A DNA stretch of 64,000 nt from Inconstantimicrobium porci (GCF_009696465.1 NZ_VULX01000012.1:23709-87708); one strand, 5' to 3'. Positions 26,514 through 36,026 are shown, counted from the stretch's first letter. Made by a program: numbers and translations. The notes: generated from the sequence alone by a model not told the origin.

Positions 26514-28159
26514 TAGTGTAAAGTTTCGTATGAAAAAATAAAGAAGAAATATTTCTTACTTATTTTAGAAATATGAACTTAATCTTTCATTTGAAGAATT
26601 GTCTGTTGACCTAAGCTAATGAGTATCTGCCATTTAGCAGGCATGTTTTCGGCAAACTCTAATTCTTTAAGCTCATTTAAGGGCTTCCAGTAATTATAAG
26701 GATGAGGTCTTAAAAAGTTGTAATACGCAGTCCATAAAGAAAAACCGTAAAGGGCACCGTCATCACTGCTGTATCCGCAAGTAACACGACAGGATGATTT
26801 GAAAGTTCTGTTTAGGCGTTCTACAACTTGTTTTACCCATCTGAATTCTGTTGAAACAGGATCGTCATTTGTTAATCCAATGACTTGAGTTAAGTCGAAG
26901 AATTTCTCTTCTTCTAATTCAAATTGCTGTTTTGCAAGTGGATATGCACTATAACCATCAGCAATGAACTTAAGAGTTTTGTTTGGGAAGTTTTTAAACT
27001 TGTCAAAAGCCATACGCATAGCAAGAATACACGGCCCTACGGCACGTGTGTCCGATACTTGGTATCCAAGAATAGATTTCTTACAAGCATCCATTACAAT
27101 CCACACATAGTGCTTAATACCTTTAACTTTGATATAGGTTTCATCGGCAGATAGAATCTTTGATGGTTTGTAGTCAAAAGTATCTACAAACGGCTTTATA
27201 ACAGCAGCAGCTGTTAATGCATAATTGGCAACCATGGTGTGAGATATATCTATGCCGTGAACTTCTTTTAGAGCATGAGCAGTCTGTCTTGTAGAAAGTT
27301 TTAAATTCACATGATAAGTAAGGCACAAGCCCATTATATGAGGATTAAACTTCTTAAAGCTAAAGTTTGTAGCACGCTTAGGTAGTGAGTATAAATCCAT
27401 CTTAAAGAAGTTGATAGTAAACTCTCTGTAAATATAACGAAGCTTATATTGTGACTTTTCAGCATGACTTATATTTTTATCAAGTTTCTTTAAATTTGAA
27501 AGATAATATGAGCACTTATCATTAGTGCACTTATGCACTTTAAAGTGTTTTCGTTCCTTACGTTCCGTAAGTGTCGAACCACAGTATGGGCATTTAAAAA
27601 CTAATGGTTTTGTAACAAAATTAGACTCTTGAAATGAAGTGCCACAGACTTTACATTGATACTGGTCTTTACTACCATTGTTATTATAGATGTATTCATG
27701 AGTGGCACCACATTTAGGGCAGATAATTTTGTCTGGAATAGTTTTACCGTTACATCTTTGGACGGGCTTGATAATTTTATTATATTTATGCTTGTAATAC
27801 GCTAAAAGCAGTTTGTAATCAACCTGCTCAAAACGCTTGATTATAGGCAGTTTATCAACTTTAAACTTTTGATATAGGACTGTTTGAATCATCAAATTGC
27901 ATTTGCTTAAGAGGAATATGTTGAGCAATAAATCCTATAAGCTGATAAATAGTTTTAATTAAATATTGATTATATAGTAGTAAATAAGTTATAATTGAAT
28001 CCACAATAACGACATCCTTTCATGTTGGATTTTGGTTGTAGCGATTCAATTGTAACATGAAATTAGGGGGTCGTTGTTTTTTTGCAAAAAAACTTCCGAA
28101 ACCTTGATTAATAAATAGATTTTAAAATAAAAAGTGTGAAGAAACTTTACACTAACAGC
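26514..28159. mobile_element. IS6/IS240-like insertion sequence
   Basis: About 1.65-kb element with one transposase on the minus strand. A perfect 14-bp inverted repeat, TAGTGTAAAGTTTC, is at 26514-26527 and (complement) at 28141-28154. The right end continues ACAGC to 28159, giving GCTGTTAGTGTAAAG, which looks like the IS6-type GGxTCTGTTGCAAAG end. The left end lacks those five bases. The flanking 8-mers AGATATGA (26506-26513 and 28160-28167) are identical, as expected of an IS6-type 8-bp target duplication. Inside, 27988-28001 and 28043-28056 form a 14-bp inverted repeat with one mismatch upstream of the transposase, and GTTTTTTTGCAAAAAAAC (28076-28093) is a perfect palindrome. Confidence 0.75.
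26579..27928 (-). CDS. DDE transposase with zinc-ribbon N-terminus, IS6/IS240-like
   Basis: 449-residue transposase. Two zinc-ribbon-like Cys sets are seen: ICPKCGATH...YQCKVCG and FKCPYCGS...HKCTNDKCSYY. A helix-turn-helix region (STRQTAHALKEVHGIDISHTMVANY, written here as a span near residues 212-236) comes before the DDE domain. The catalytic residues fall in ADETYIKVKG, FIADGYSAYP and VERLNRTFK. The frame begins at TTG 27928 with a weak AGGAT site; ATG 27892 is the alternative. The gene is complete, so the element may be active. Confidence 0.85.
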   Translation of the reverse strand: MLNIFLLSKCNLMIQTVLYQKFKVDKLPIIKRFEQVDYKLLLAYYKHKYNKIIKPVQRCNGKTIPDKIICPKCGATHEYIYNNNGSKDQYQCKVCGTSFQESNFVTKPLVFKCPYCGSTLTERKERKHFKVHKCTNDKCSYYLSNLKKLDKNISHAEKSQYKLRYIYREFTINFFKMDLYSLPKRATNFSFKKFNPHIMGLCLTYHVNLKLSTRQTAHALKEVHGIDISHTMVANYALTAAAVIKPFVDTFDYKPSKILSADETYIKVKGIKHYVWIVMDACKKSILGYQVSDTRAVGPCILAMRMAFDKFKNFPNKTLKFIADGYSAYPLAKQQFELEEEKFFDLTQVIGLTNDDPVSTEFRWVKQVVERLNRTFKSSCRVTCGYSSDDGALYGFSLWTAYYNFLRPHPYNYWKPLNELKELEFAENMPAKWQILISLGQQTILQMKD

Positions 28160-28179
28160 AGATATGAGGGGGAGATATT

Positions 28180-28869
28180 ATGGAGTTAGAGATAAAAAAT
28201 ATTACAAAGAAGTTTAAGGACAAGACAGCAGTAAATAATTTTAATGTTACACTTTTTGAAGGAATATATGGGCTTTTAGGACCAAATGGTTCTGGTAAGA
28301 CAACTCTTATGAGAATGATTGCTGATGTTGTTAAGCCTACTGAAGGGATAATAATGATTAATGGCAGGAATAGAAAAATCAAAGGTTTTTCAGAAGGAAT
28401 GAAAGAAAGACTTGGAATAGCACAGGCACTTTTAAATGATCCTAAAATACTTATTCTTGATGAGCCTACAGCTGGCCTTGATCCTAATGAGCGCATAAGG
28501 TTTAAGAATATGATTGCAAGGCTGTCTAAGGATAAGATAGTTATACTTTCAACTCATATAGTTTCTGATGTAGAATTTCTTGCTAATGAAATCGTTATCA
28601 TGAAGCAGGGCAGTCTCGTTGAGAAAAATACTACTTCTGGTATTACTGATAAAATGCGTGGGAAGGTATGGTCATTAATAGTGGATGAACAAAAGTATGG
28701 CGATATTATGGATAAATATAAAATATCTAAAACATCAATGGATAATGGCTTTGTGACAGTTAGAATTGTAAGTGATGAAAAGCCTGCTGCATCAGCTGTA
28801 GAACAGAAACCAACTTTAGAAGATATGTTTTTATATTACTTTGGAGAGGTAGCTGAGAAACTGCGATAG
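28180..28869 (+). CDS. ABC transporter ATP-binding protein (partner permease decayed)
   Basis: 229-residue ATPase with Walker A GPNGSGKTT (about residues 32-40), signature FSEGMKERLG and Walker B ILILDEPTAGLDP. The reading frame is intact, with GGGGGAGATATT before the ATG. However, the only adjacent permease gene is broken by frameshifts and deletion, so this subunit has probably lost its function or serves another permease. The region upstream was altered by the IS, whose right target repeat ends 12 nt before the ATG and includes part of the ribosome site context. Confidence 0.9.
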   Translation: MELEIKNITKKFKDKTAVNNFNVTLFEGIYGLLGPNGSGKTTLMRMIADVVKPTEGIIMINGRNRKIKGFSEGMKERLGIAQALLNDPKILILDEPTAGLDPNERIRFKNMIARLSKDKIVILSTHIVSDVEFLANEIVIMKQGSLVEKNTTSGITDKMRGKVWSLIVDEQKYGDIMDKYKISKTSMDNGFVTVRIVSDEKPAASAVEQKPTLEDMFLYYFGEVAEKLR

Positions 28870-29576
28870 ATCTAATAAAGTTTGAACTTAAAAAGATATT
28901 CAGCAATAAGCTTATTTATATAGTCATGGCAGCACTCTGTGTAACAATATTGATTAATCTTTATCAGGACAACAATAAAATAAATGAGTATTTCGGCAGT
29001 AAGGATACATTTTTGTCTGTTGTTGAAAAGTATAAGAATAGTGCATATTCACCAGCGCAGAGTCAGGAATTGTTAGAGTCAGCACAGGAAAAAAGGCTAA
29101 ATGAGGATAAGTTAAGCAGAGATGAAAAATTTGTTATTGATTATATCTTGTATTAGGACTAGCGTCAATATATTCAAAGGAATATACGACTAGAGTATCA
29201 TATTTGAATTTGAGTACCAAAAAAGGAAGAACATCATTAAATACAGCGAAAATAATAGCAGCGCTTTTATATACGATAATTATCTTTGCTTTCGTAACTG
29301 TAATAAATAGGATAAGTACAATGATTCTTGGACTGCCTAATGGTGGTGCCGCCATGAACAGTTTTGGTGAATATAATATTTTTAATATGAGTGTGAATCA
29401 GTATTATGGATATACACTAGCACTAAGTCTACTAAATATTTAGAGGTTATCTTTCATTTGCTGTTTTTGGAAAAGCAGTCATCTATCCTTATATAATAAT
29501 AACATTTGCAGTTGTTGCAATAATTATAATGTTAGTATTATGTCATGTTTTCAATAAGAAACAGGTAATTGCATAA
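28866..29576 (+). pseudogene. Decayed ABC-2 permease
   Basis: Three consecutive reading-frame pieces of one permease. Piece 1 (from 28866, where the expected start reads ATA) ends at a stop at 29154-29156. Piece 2, in another frame, runs from LASIYSKEYTTRVS through a membrane helix to a stop at 29441-29443. Piece 3, in a third frame, gives GYLSFAVFGKAVIYPYIII and ends at 29576. The SKEYxxxxxxLNLSTKKGR pattern is typical of ABC-2 permeases next to such ATPases. At least two frameshifts, a lost start and missing helices show decay. Confidence 0.85.
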
Positions 29577-29615
29577 ATTTAGTGTTGATAGTAAGCTCCC
29601 TCTTTCTTAAGTCTA

Positions 29616-29644
29616 TTGCGCATATAGCAATTAGATGGTAAAAT
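29616..29644 (+). promoter_or_regulatory. Probable promoter of the CPBP protease gene
   Basis: TTGCGC at 29616-29621, 17-nt spacer, TAAAAT at 29639-29644, 22 nt before the GTG start. Confidence 0.55.
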
Positions 29645-29666
29645 ATAGGAAAAAGGGGGCGGCTTT

Positions 29667-30470
29667 GTGAAGTTAATAAATAATTTAAGAAAGAATCACA
29701 GCATAGTATTCTGTGTATTATTTGCATTTGTTTATATGGTACTTTTTAATTTAGTGGGCTTGGCAGTAGCTTTTCTAAAGCTTGATAGCATGATGTCACA
29801 ATCCCTTGTAGAACTGATATGTATTGGATTTGCTGTGTTTATTATGTATAAACTTAAAATGAAAAATTTTTTAAAAGAAAAAGGAACTGGGTTCTTTAAA
29901 GGTTTGTTTACAGGTATGTTTTTGCTTTGTTTATCATTATATGTATTTGCAATTGGACTTATAATGAGTGTGTTTTCAGATAAAATAGGAATTACAGAGA
30001 TATTTAATATTTTAATTATGTCTGTATCTGTGGGGTTATGTGAAGAATTTGTTTTCAGAGGTATAGTTGTAAACATACTCAAAGAAAAGTATGGGGATAG
30101 TAAGAAGGAAATTTATATTACTGTATTTACAGCAGGTATTATTTTTGGACTAATACATCTTACTAATATATTAGCAGGAGCGTCTTTTCAAGGAACAATA
30201 GTGCAGGTAATTTGTGTAATGGCATTAGGATCATATTTGGCAGCTGTATATGTAAGATGCAGAAATATATGGTCAATGGCTTTCTTGCATGGATTAAATG
30301 ATTTCGCAGCCTTTCTTGTGGCAGGAGCATCTACAATGCAGTCAGTTACAGGGTCTATATCATCATATGGACTAATAAAGCTTATTACTATTCCTATATA
30401 TTTAATTCCTACTTTTATACTTCTTAGAGAGAGTAAAATAACAAAAATTATAGGTAATCAAGATAAATAA
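29667..30470 (+). CDS. CPBP family intramembrane metalloprotease
   Basis: Membrane glutamic/metalloprotease of the CAAX-protease-and-bacteriocin-processing family, 267 residues with about seven helices. The three motifs are visible: EEFVFRG (EExxxR), FGLIHL (FxxxH) and HGLND (HxxxN/D-like). Such proteins are often encoded near bacteriocin or peptide-resistance genes, as here beside the BceRS/BceAB-like module. GTG start with AGGGGG eight bases upstream. Confidence 0.92.
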   Translation: MKLINNLRKNHSIVFCVLFAFVYMVLFNLVGLAVAFLKLDSMMSQSLVELICIGFAVFIMYKLKMKNFLKEKGTGFFKGLFTGMFLLCLSLYVFAIGLIMSVFSDKIGITEIFNILIMSVSVGLCEEFVFRGIVVNILKEKYGDSKKEIYITVFTAGIIFGLIHLTNILAGASFQGTIVQVICVMALGSYLAAVYVRCRNIWSMAFLHGLNDFAAFLVAGASTMQSVTGSISSYGLIKLITIPIYLIPTFILLRESKITKIIGNQDK

Positions 30471-30495
30471 ATTTAATATACGAAGGAAATGCGGT

Positions 30496-31173
30496 GTGCT
30501 AATGGTTAAAATAGTTATTGTTGAAGATGATAAAAATATAAGAAATGAATTATATACTTTTTTAAAAAGAAATGGCTATGATGTTGAAAAACCAGATGAT
30601 TTCAGCAGTATTATTGATTATATAAAAGAAGCTGATGCCGATTTGATATTGCTTGATATAAATCTTCCTATGTTTGATGGATATTATGTATGCAGGGAAG
30701 TAAGAAAGATTTCAGATGTGCCAATAATAGTCGTTACAAGTAGAGATAGCGATCTTGATGAACTGATGAGCATGAATATTGGTGCAGATGATTTTATAAC
30801 CAAGCCTTATAATTTGCAGATCCTCTTAGCAAGGATATCAGCAGTACTTAAGAGATGTAAAAGAAGCAATATGCAGAGTGACGTTATTACATATAATGGT
30901 ATAAAGGTTAATGTACTTAACGGCACTGTATCATTTAATGATAAAAGTATTGAAGTAACAAAGAATGAACTTAAGATATTATCATATATGATTAAAAACA
31001 AAGGGAAAATAGTTTCAAGAGAATCTCTGATGACGTATTTATGGGATTGTGAGATGTTTGTTGATGATAACACTCTATCTGTGAATATGACAAGAATTAG
31101 AAAGAAACTTGAAAGCATTGGTGTAAGCAATATCATTGATACAAGAAGAGGACTGGGGTACATTATATCATGA
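30496..31173 (+). CDS. OmpR-family response regulator, BceR-like
   Basis: 225-residue regulator. Acidic pocket E10-D11-D12 (VEDDKN), phosphoacceptor D54 in LILLDINLP and TKPYN near residue 103; winged-helix C-terminus ending DTRRGLGYIIS. Start is GTG 30496 with AAGGAA six bases away; ATG 30502 is the alternative. The stop overlaps the kinase start by four bases. With the small kinase and the ABC pair downstream this forms a Bce-type peptide-antibiotic detoxification module. Its likely operator is the inverted repeat at 32281-32302. Confidence 0.93.
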   Translation: MLMVKIVIVEDDKNIRNELYTFLKRNGYDVEKPDDFSSIIDYIKEADADLILLDINLPMFDGYYVCREVRKISDVPIIVVTSRDSDLDELMSMNIGADDFITKPYNLQILLARISAVLKRCKRSNMQSDVITYNGIKVNVLNGTVSFNDKSIEVTKNELKILSYMIKNKGKIVSRESLMTYLWDCEMFVDDNTLSVNMTRIRKKLESIGVSNIIDTRRGLGYIIS

Positions 31174-32192
31174 GTATAAATAGATATTTTAAAGAAAGGC
31201 TGCCTTTTATAATTCTTAATGTTGTACTATGCATAATTGTTTCAGCAACGATGATTATTGCAGGGTTTTCTTATTTTGCTGTAGTTTCTCTAGTTTGTGC
31301 CTGGTTTATACCGCTGATTACATACATGATTTATCAGTGCTTAAAGTTTAAGAGGTATATTGATAATATTGTTGCAGTCAGCGAAGATCTTGATAGAAAA
31401 TATCTTCTTCCTGAGATTATAGATGAAGAAGATTTTATGGAAGCAGAGGTAATATGCAGCATTTTAAGAGATGCTGACAAGTCTATGCATCAAGAAGTGA
31501 AAATATATGAAAATGAGCAGAAGGAATACAAAGAGTATATAGAGACATGGATTCATGAGATAAAAACACCTATTTCATCAATAGAGCTGATTGTTGCTAA
31601 CAGTGATGATAATCCTTACAATTTAAAGATAAGTTATGAAATAAAGCGTATAGAAAGATATGTTGAGCAGGTACTTTATTATGCCAAGAGCAGTGATACC
31701 GAGAAAGACTATGTTGTAAGAAAGTTTGATTTACGCAGTTCAGTTATGAAATGCATAAAAAGTAATTCGCTATATTTTATTAATAAAAGGATAAAGCTGG
31801 ACTTTGGTGAAATTAGTGAGCAGATATATAGTGATGAAAAATGGATAATATTTATCATTAATCAGATACTTGTTAATGCAGTAAAGTACTCTCATGAAGA
31901 TGATGGGATTATAAAGATATATTCTCATAAGAAGAAAGACAGCGTTGAACTTATAATTGAAGATAACGGTATAGGCATAAATGAAAAGGATATAGATAGA
32001 GTATTTGAAAAAGGCTTTACAGGGGATAATGGCAGAAAGACAGGAAAGTCTACAGGAATAGGTCTTTATTTATGCAGGAAGCTATGTGATAAGCTCGGAC
32101 TTAATATAATGATTTCATCTGAAGAAAACAGAGGAACCAGGGTAGTGGTTATCTTTCCAAAGTCATGTTTAATAGATGAGATATTTTCATAA
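31170..32192 (+). CDS. Intramembrane-sensing histidine kinase, BceS-like
   Basis: Kinase of 340 residues with two adjacent membrane helices (about 12-31 and 35-56) and almost no extracellular loop, the hallmark of BceS-type kinases that sense flux through their ABC transporter. Phosphoacceptor H129 in WIHEIKTPISS; ATPase motifs NQILVNAVKYS, EDNGIGI and GIGLYLC. It overlaps the regulator by ATGA. A terminator begins at its stop codon. Confidence 0.94.
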   Translation: MSINRYFKERLPFIILNVVLCIIVSATMIIAGFSYFAVVSLVCAWFIPLITYMIYQCLKFKRYIDNIVAVSEDLDRKYLLPEIIDEEDFMEAEVICSILRDADKSMHQEVKIYENEQKEYKEYIETWIHEIKTPISSIELIVANSDDNPYNLKISYEIKRIERYVEQVLYYAKSSDTEKDYVVRKFDLRSSVMKCIKSNSLYFINKRIKLDFGEISEQIYSDEKWIIFIINQILVNAVKYSHEDDGIIKIYSHKKKDSVELIIEDNGIGINEKDIDRVFEKGFTGDNGRKTGKSTGIGLYLCRKLCDKLGLNIMISSEENRGTRVVVIFPKSCLIDEIFS

Positions 32193-32223
32193 AAGCTGAT
32201 ACATTTTATGTATCGGCTTTTAT
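32192..32223 (+). terminator. Intrinsic terminator after the BceS-like gene
   Basis: AAAAGCTGATACAT pairs with ATGTATCGGCTTTT (one G-U) over a TTT loop, T-run follows. Confidence 0.9.
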
Positions 32224-32253
32224 AATTAATAAGAAAAATATGAGAGTTTTATG

Positions 32254-32329
32254 CTTATGACATAAGTATATTTTGTATTCAAACTTACAAATTCGTAAGT
32301 TTACAGAAAGTTAAATCAATATGTAATAT
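32254..32329 (+). promoter_or_regulatory. Promoter/operator of the BceAB-like transporter, copy B
   Basis: Perfect inverted repeat AAACTTAC-N6-GTAAGTTT at 32281-32302 overlaps the -35 TTTACA (32300-32305); 18-nt spacer; -10 TAATAT (32324-32329). A second dyad CTTATG-A-CATAAG lies at 32254-32266. Placement directly before bceAB-like genes and the match to copy A at 14328 point to binding by a Bce-type response regulator. Confidence 0.75.
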
Positions 32330-32390
32330 GAACCTATTCTGTTAAAATTATAAAGGAAAATGATAAAAGACATGTGATGGAGGAAAAATA

Positions 32391-33161
32391 ATGAATGATA
32401 ATATATTAAAAGTAGAAAATTTAGATAAGTATTATGGTAATAAAGGGTCTATAACAAAGGCAATCAACAATATTAGTTTTAATGTGCGCAAAGGGGAGTT
32501 TGTTGGGATAATGGGGCCTTCAGGAAGCGGCAAGACAACTCTTTTAAACTGTATATCAACTATAGACAAAGTAACAACAGGCAGCATTAATATAAATGGT
32601 TCTGATATTACTAAAATGAAAGCTAAACAGATTGAAAAATTCAGGAGAGATGAGCTTGGATTTGTGTTTCAGGATTTTAACCTCCTTGATACTTTAACAT
32701 CATATGAAAATATAGCTTTAGCACTTACTATAAAAGGTGAGCAGCACTCAGAGATAGACAAAAAAGTTAAGAGAGTTGCTTTAAGGCTTGGCATAGAAGA
32801 TATTTTAGAAAAATATCCATACCAGATTTCTGGAGGCCAGAAACAGAAGGTAGCATGTGCCAGAGCAATAGTAACATCACCTTCACTTATTCTTGCAGAT
32901 GAACCTACAGGAGCACTTGATTCCAAATCATCAAGAATGCTGCTTGAGTCATTTGAGAAACTTAATAAGGAATTATCAGCAACTATCTTAATGGTTACAC
33001 ATGATGCATTTACTGCAAGCTATGCTCACAGAATACTATTTATTAAAGATGGCAGAATATTTAATGAAGTAGTAAGAGGCAATGACTTAAGAAAAGAATT
33101 CTTTGACAGGATTATCGAAGTGGTAACCCTTCTTGGAGGTGACTCAGAAAATGTACTATAA
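32391..33161 (+). CDS. BceA-like ABC transporter ATP-binding protein
   Basis: 256-residue ATPase of the MacB/LolD-like class. Walker A GPSGSGKTT, Q-loop FVFQDFNLLDTLT (the DFNLLDTLT form is typical of BceA), signature ISGGQKQKVACARA, Walker B LILADEPTGALDS. GGAGG precedes the ATG. It overlaps the permease by 11 nt. Together they are predicted to free cell-wall precursors from peptide antibiotics such as bacitracin or lantibiotics. Confidence 0.95.
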   Translation: MNDNILKVENLDKYYGNKGSITKAINNISFNVRKGEFVGIMGPSGSGKTTLLNCISTIDKVTTGSININGSDITKMKAKQIEKFRRDELGFVFQDFNLLDTLTSYENIALALTIKGEQHSEIDKKVKRVALRLGIEDILEKYPYQISGGQKQKVACARAIVTSPSLILADEPTGALDSKSSRMLLESFEKLNKELSATILMVTHDAFTASYAHRILFIKDGRIFNEVVRGNDLRKEFFDRIIEVVTLLGGDSENVL

Positions 33162-35163
33162 AATAGCATTGAGTAATGTTAAAAAGAGTTTTAAGGATTA
33201 TGCAATATATTTTCTGACACTTTCATTTGCAGTCTGTATCTTTTACAGCTTTAATTCTATTGAAGCGCAGAAAGCGTTCATTGAACTTGGTAAAAGCCAA
33301 AACAAGATAATGCAGAGCATGATGAGTATCATAGATATTGTATCTGTATTTGTATCAATAATCTTAGGCTGCCTGATAATTTATGCTAACAACTTCCTCA
33401 TTAAAAAGCGCAAAAAGGAATTTGGTATATATTTTACTTTAGGGATGCCAAAGAAAAAGATATCCATTATACTTTTTATGGAGACATTTCTTGTAGGTAT
33501 CTTATCGCTGGTAGCAGGACTAGCTATAGGCATATTTATCTCACAGGGGCTTTCAGCTTTTACAATCAAGATGTTTCAGATTGATATGAGTGCGTATAAA
33601 TTTGTATTTTCTATAAAAGCACTTATCAAGACTTCACTGTACTTTGCTATCATTTTCATACTTGTAATAATCTTTAATTCATTTATGATATCAAAATACA
33701 AACTTATAGATATGATTAATGCTTCAAGAAAAAATGAGGAAATGAAGATTAAAAAAAATGCTGTTTCATTTATCATTTTTATTCTCGGCATAGCATTTAT
33801 AGCAACTGAATGTTACCTGGTAAAGATAACAGGCAGAGATATGCAGAGTAAGAATTTAAAGATTGCAGCTGCTTTGGCAATAATATCAATTTTCCTTATT
33901 TTTTATGGTTTAAGCGGCTTATGTATTAATCTTATTAAGAAAAATAGAAAGGTGTATTTTAAAAATCTTAATATTTTTGTAGCAAGACAGATTTACAGTA
34001 AAATTAATACTAATTTTATATCAATGTCAATAATATGTATCATGCTTTCGTTAACTGTTATAGTTCTATCTACAGGGCTTAGCTTTAAACAGATTCTTGA
34101 GAATAGTTTAAGAGAAAATACTTCGTTTGATGCCTCTGCAAGAATGTATATTGATAATAAGACACCTGTGAAAAGTATTGAAGATGCTTTCAAAAAGATG
34201 AATGTTACTTTTAAAGATAATGTAGAATGCAGATATTTAAATGTGTATGGACTGAATACACCTGTAGAAGATATTATTGGAAAGTATGCGGATGATAAAA
34301 AAGATGTCAGTGATTATAAATATACACCAGCTATCAGAATTTCTGATTATAATAATATGCAGAAACTTAGGGGAGAAAAAACAATTGATCTTAAAGATAA
34401 TCAGGTTATTGTAACATCTAATCATGGGACAATGTCTAGTGCAGCAGATAAGATGGTAAACTCAGGAGATAGTATTATTTTAAGAAATGAAAAGTTTACT
34501 ATAGCCAACAAAGAAGTTATGCATGAACTTTATTATACAGCATTAGTTAATTACAATTATTTTACACTTATCGTACCTGATAAACTAGCAGATGGCTGTG
34601 ATGTAATTGAGTCTGTTGTTAATATGGAGTATAAAGGTGATAAGGAGAAAACAGAAGAGGAATATGTGAAACTTTTAAGAGATATTACACTATCAAGAAA
34701 CTCATATAAGCTGGATGGAGTATATATAAGCGGTGATACAAGAGAAAGGGTAATAGAATCAAATAAAGGATTTTATACAACATTGCTTTTTGTTGGAGTA
34801 TACCTGGGAATAATTTTTCTGCTAGCCAGTGCAGCAGTTCTTGCTCTGCAACAGCTTTCTGAAGCAAGCGACAGCAGTGAAAGATATGTATCGCTAAAAA
34901 GAATAGGTGCATCTAAAAGTATTATTAATAAAAGCATTTTTATTCAAATACTGATATATTTTATTTTTCCACTCATTTTATCAATAGTTCATTCAGTAAT
35001 CGCTATTCTTTATATAAGTGATTACCTGAATTCTTTTGGCAAAGGATATATACTGCCTTCAGCGCTTTTCACAGCTGGTGTTATCATACTAATTTATGGT
35101 GGATACTTCTATGTGACATACAATGGCTATAAGGCAGTAGTCAAAGGATATAATCATAATTAA
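33151..35163 (+). CDS. BceB-like ABC permease with large extracellular domain
   Basis: 670-residue permease with ten predicted helices: one at 20-38, FtsX-type groups before residue 300, then an extracellular domain of about 200 residues (roughly 310-520, DASARMYIDNKTPVKSIED...) between helices seven and eight that is characteristic of BceB. ATG 33151 has GGAGGTGACT upstream and is preferred over the earlier GTG at 33133. The stop overlaps, in convergent orientation, the stop of the glycosyltransferase gene. Confidence 0.94.
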   Translation: MYYKIALSNVKKSFKDYAIYFLTLSFAVCIFYSFNSIEAQKAFIELGKSQNKIMQSMMSIIDIVSVFVSIILGCLIIYANNFLIKKRKKEFGIYFTLGMPKKKISIILFMETFLVGILSLVAGLAIGIFISQGLSAFTIKMFQIDMSAYKFVFSIKALIKTSLYFAIIFILVIIFNSFMISKYKLIDMINASRKNEEMKIKKNAVSFIIFILGIAFIATECYLVKITGRDMQSKNLKIAAALAIISIFLIFYGLSGLCINLIKKNRKVYFKNLNIFVARQIYSKINTNFISMSIICIMLSLTVIVLSTGLSFKQILENSLRENTSFDASARMYIDNKTPVKSIEDAFKKMNVTFKDNVECRYLNVYGLNTPVEDIIGKYADDKKDVSDYKYTPAIRISDYNNMQKLRGEKTIDLKDNQVIVTSNHGTMSSAADKMVNSGDSIILRNEKFTIANKEVMHELYYTALVNYNYFTLIVPDKLADGCDVIESVVNMEYKGDKEKTEEEYVKLLRDITLSRNSYKLDGVYISGDTRERVIESNKGFYTTLLFVGVYLGIIFLLASAAVLALQQLSEASDSSERYVSLKRIGASKSIINKSIFIQILIYFIFPLILSIVHSVIAILYISDYLNSFGKGYILPSALFTAGVIILIYGGYFYVTYNGYKAVVKGYNHN

Positions 35164-36026
35164 GAGCAGTAATTTCTTTTAAAAGCATCAATAACTTTTA
35201 ATATCTTGTTATCTGGCTGTTCAGTCATTGAAGAAACATAATCATTTAATGCATTATAGGTTTTTACAGCCAGATATTTTACTTCATTCATGTATATTTC
35301 ATACTGATTCATTTTATTTAGCATTGTAATTAAAGATTTAATAGATGATATTTTTTCATATATCTGAACCTCTATATCTTCACAGCCTGAAATTGAAGTA
35401 GATGTATCTCTGTAGTTATAAAGTACAGAATTAATAGCACCTATATTGTTACAGCAGAGCATCACATTTCTTATAAAATCTATATCTTCATAGGCAGTAT
35501 TTTCTCTAAAAAGTATATTGTTGTCTATGATAATTTCTCTTTTAATTATTTTGCTCCAGATAAAACCGCCATGTAGCATGAGATCTTTTCTTTTTGCAAT
35601 ATCAAGCGTACCACAGGCTGCTTCCGAAGTAGTTAAGAAATCCTCTTCTAGCGCTTCATAATAAAATGCAGAATCAATCATATCATAATCATTCTTTACC
35701 GCTTTTTCGTAAAGTTCTTCATACATCGTATAAAAGACATCATCATCACTGTCAACAAATCCTATGTATTTCCCATTGGCAGCTTTAATGCCTGCATTTC
35801 TTGCTCCACCAGGGCCTCTTCTTGTTTCATTGTTTATTAATTTTATGAGATGACTGTATTTATTTTTATATTCTTCTGCAATAGAAAGGCTGTTATCAAT
35901 TGAACAGTCATTGACAAGGATTATTTCAATTTCCTTTAAAGACTGATGTATAAGCGATTCTATGCAGCGTGAGAGATAATTTTCTGAATTAAATATTGGA
36001 ACAATTATCGAAATCTTAATATCCAT
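35160..36026 (-). CDS. Family 2 glycosyltransferase
   Basis: 288-residue GT-A enzyme that transfers a sugar to a surface glycan. Nucleotide-binding start ISIIVPIFNSENYLSRCIESL, DxD-type motif FVDSDDD near residues 92-98, and GGARNAGIKAANGKY are seen. GCGAGG precedes the ATG. It is a single gene with no terminator from the converging bceB-like gene; the two stop codons overlap by four bases. The acceptor cannot be told from sequence. Confidence 0.93.
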   Translation of the reverse strand: MDIKISIIVPIFNSENYLSRCIESLIHQSLKEIEIILVNDCSIDNSLSIAEEYKNKYSHLIKLINNETRRGPGGARNAGIKAANGKYIGFVDSDDDVFYTMYEELYEKAVKNDYDMIDSAFYYEALEEDFLTTSEAACGTLDIAKRKDLMLHGGFIWSKIIKREIIIDNNILFRENTAYEDIDFIRNVMLCCNNIGAINSVLYNYRDTSTSISGCEDIEVQIYEKISSIKSLITMLNKMNQYEIYMNEVKYLAVKTYNALNDYVSSMTEQPDNKILKVIDAFKRNYCS

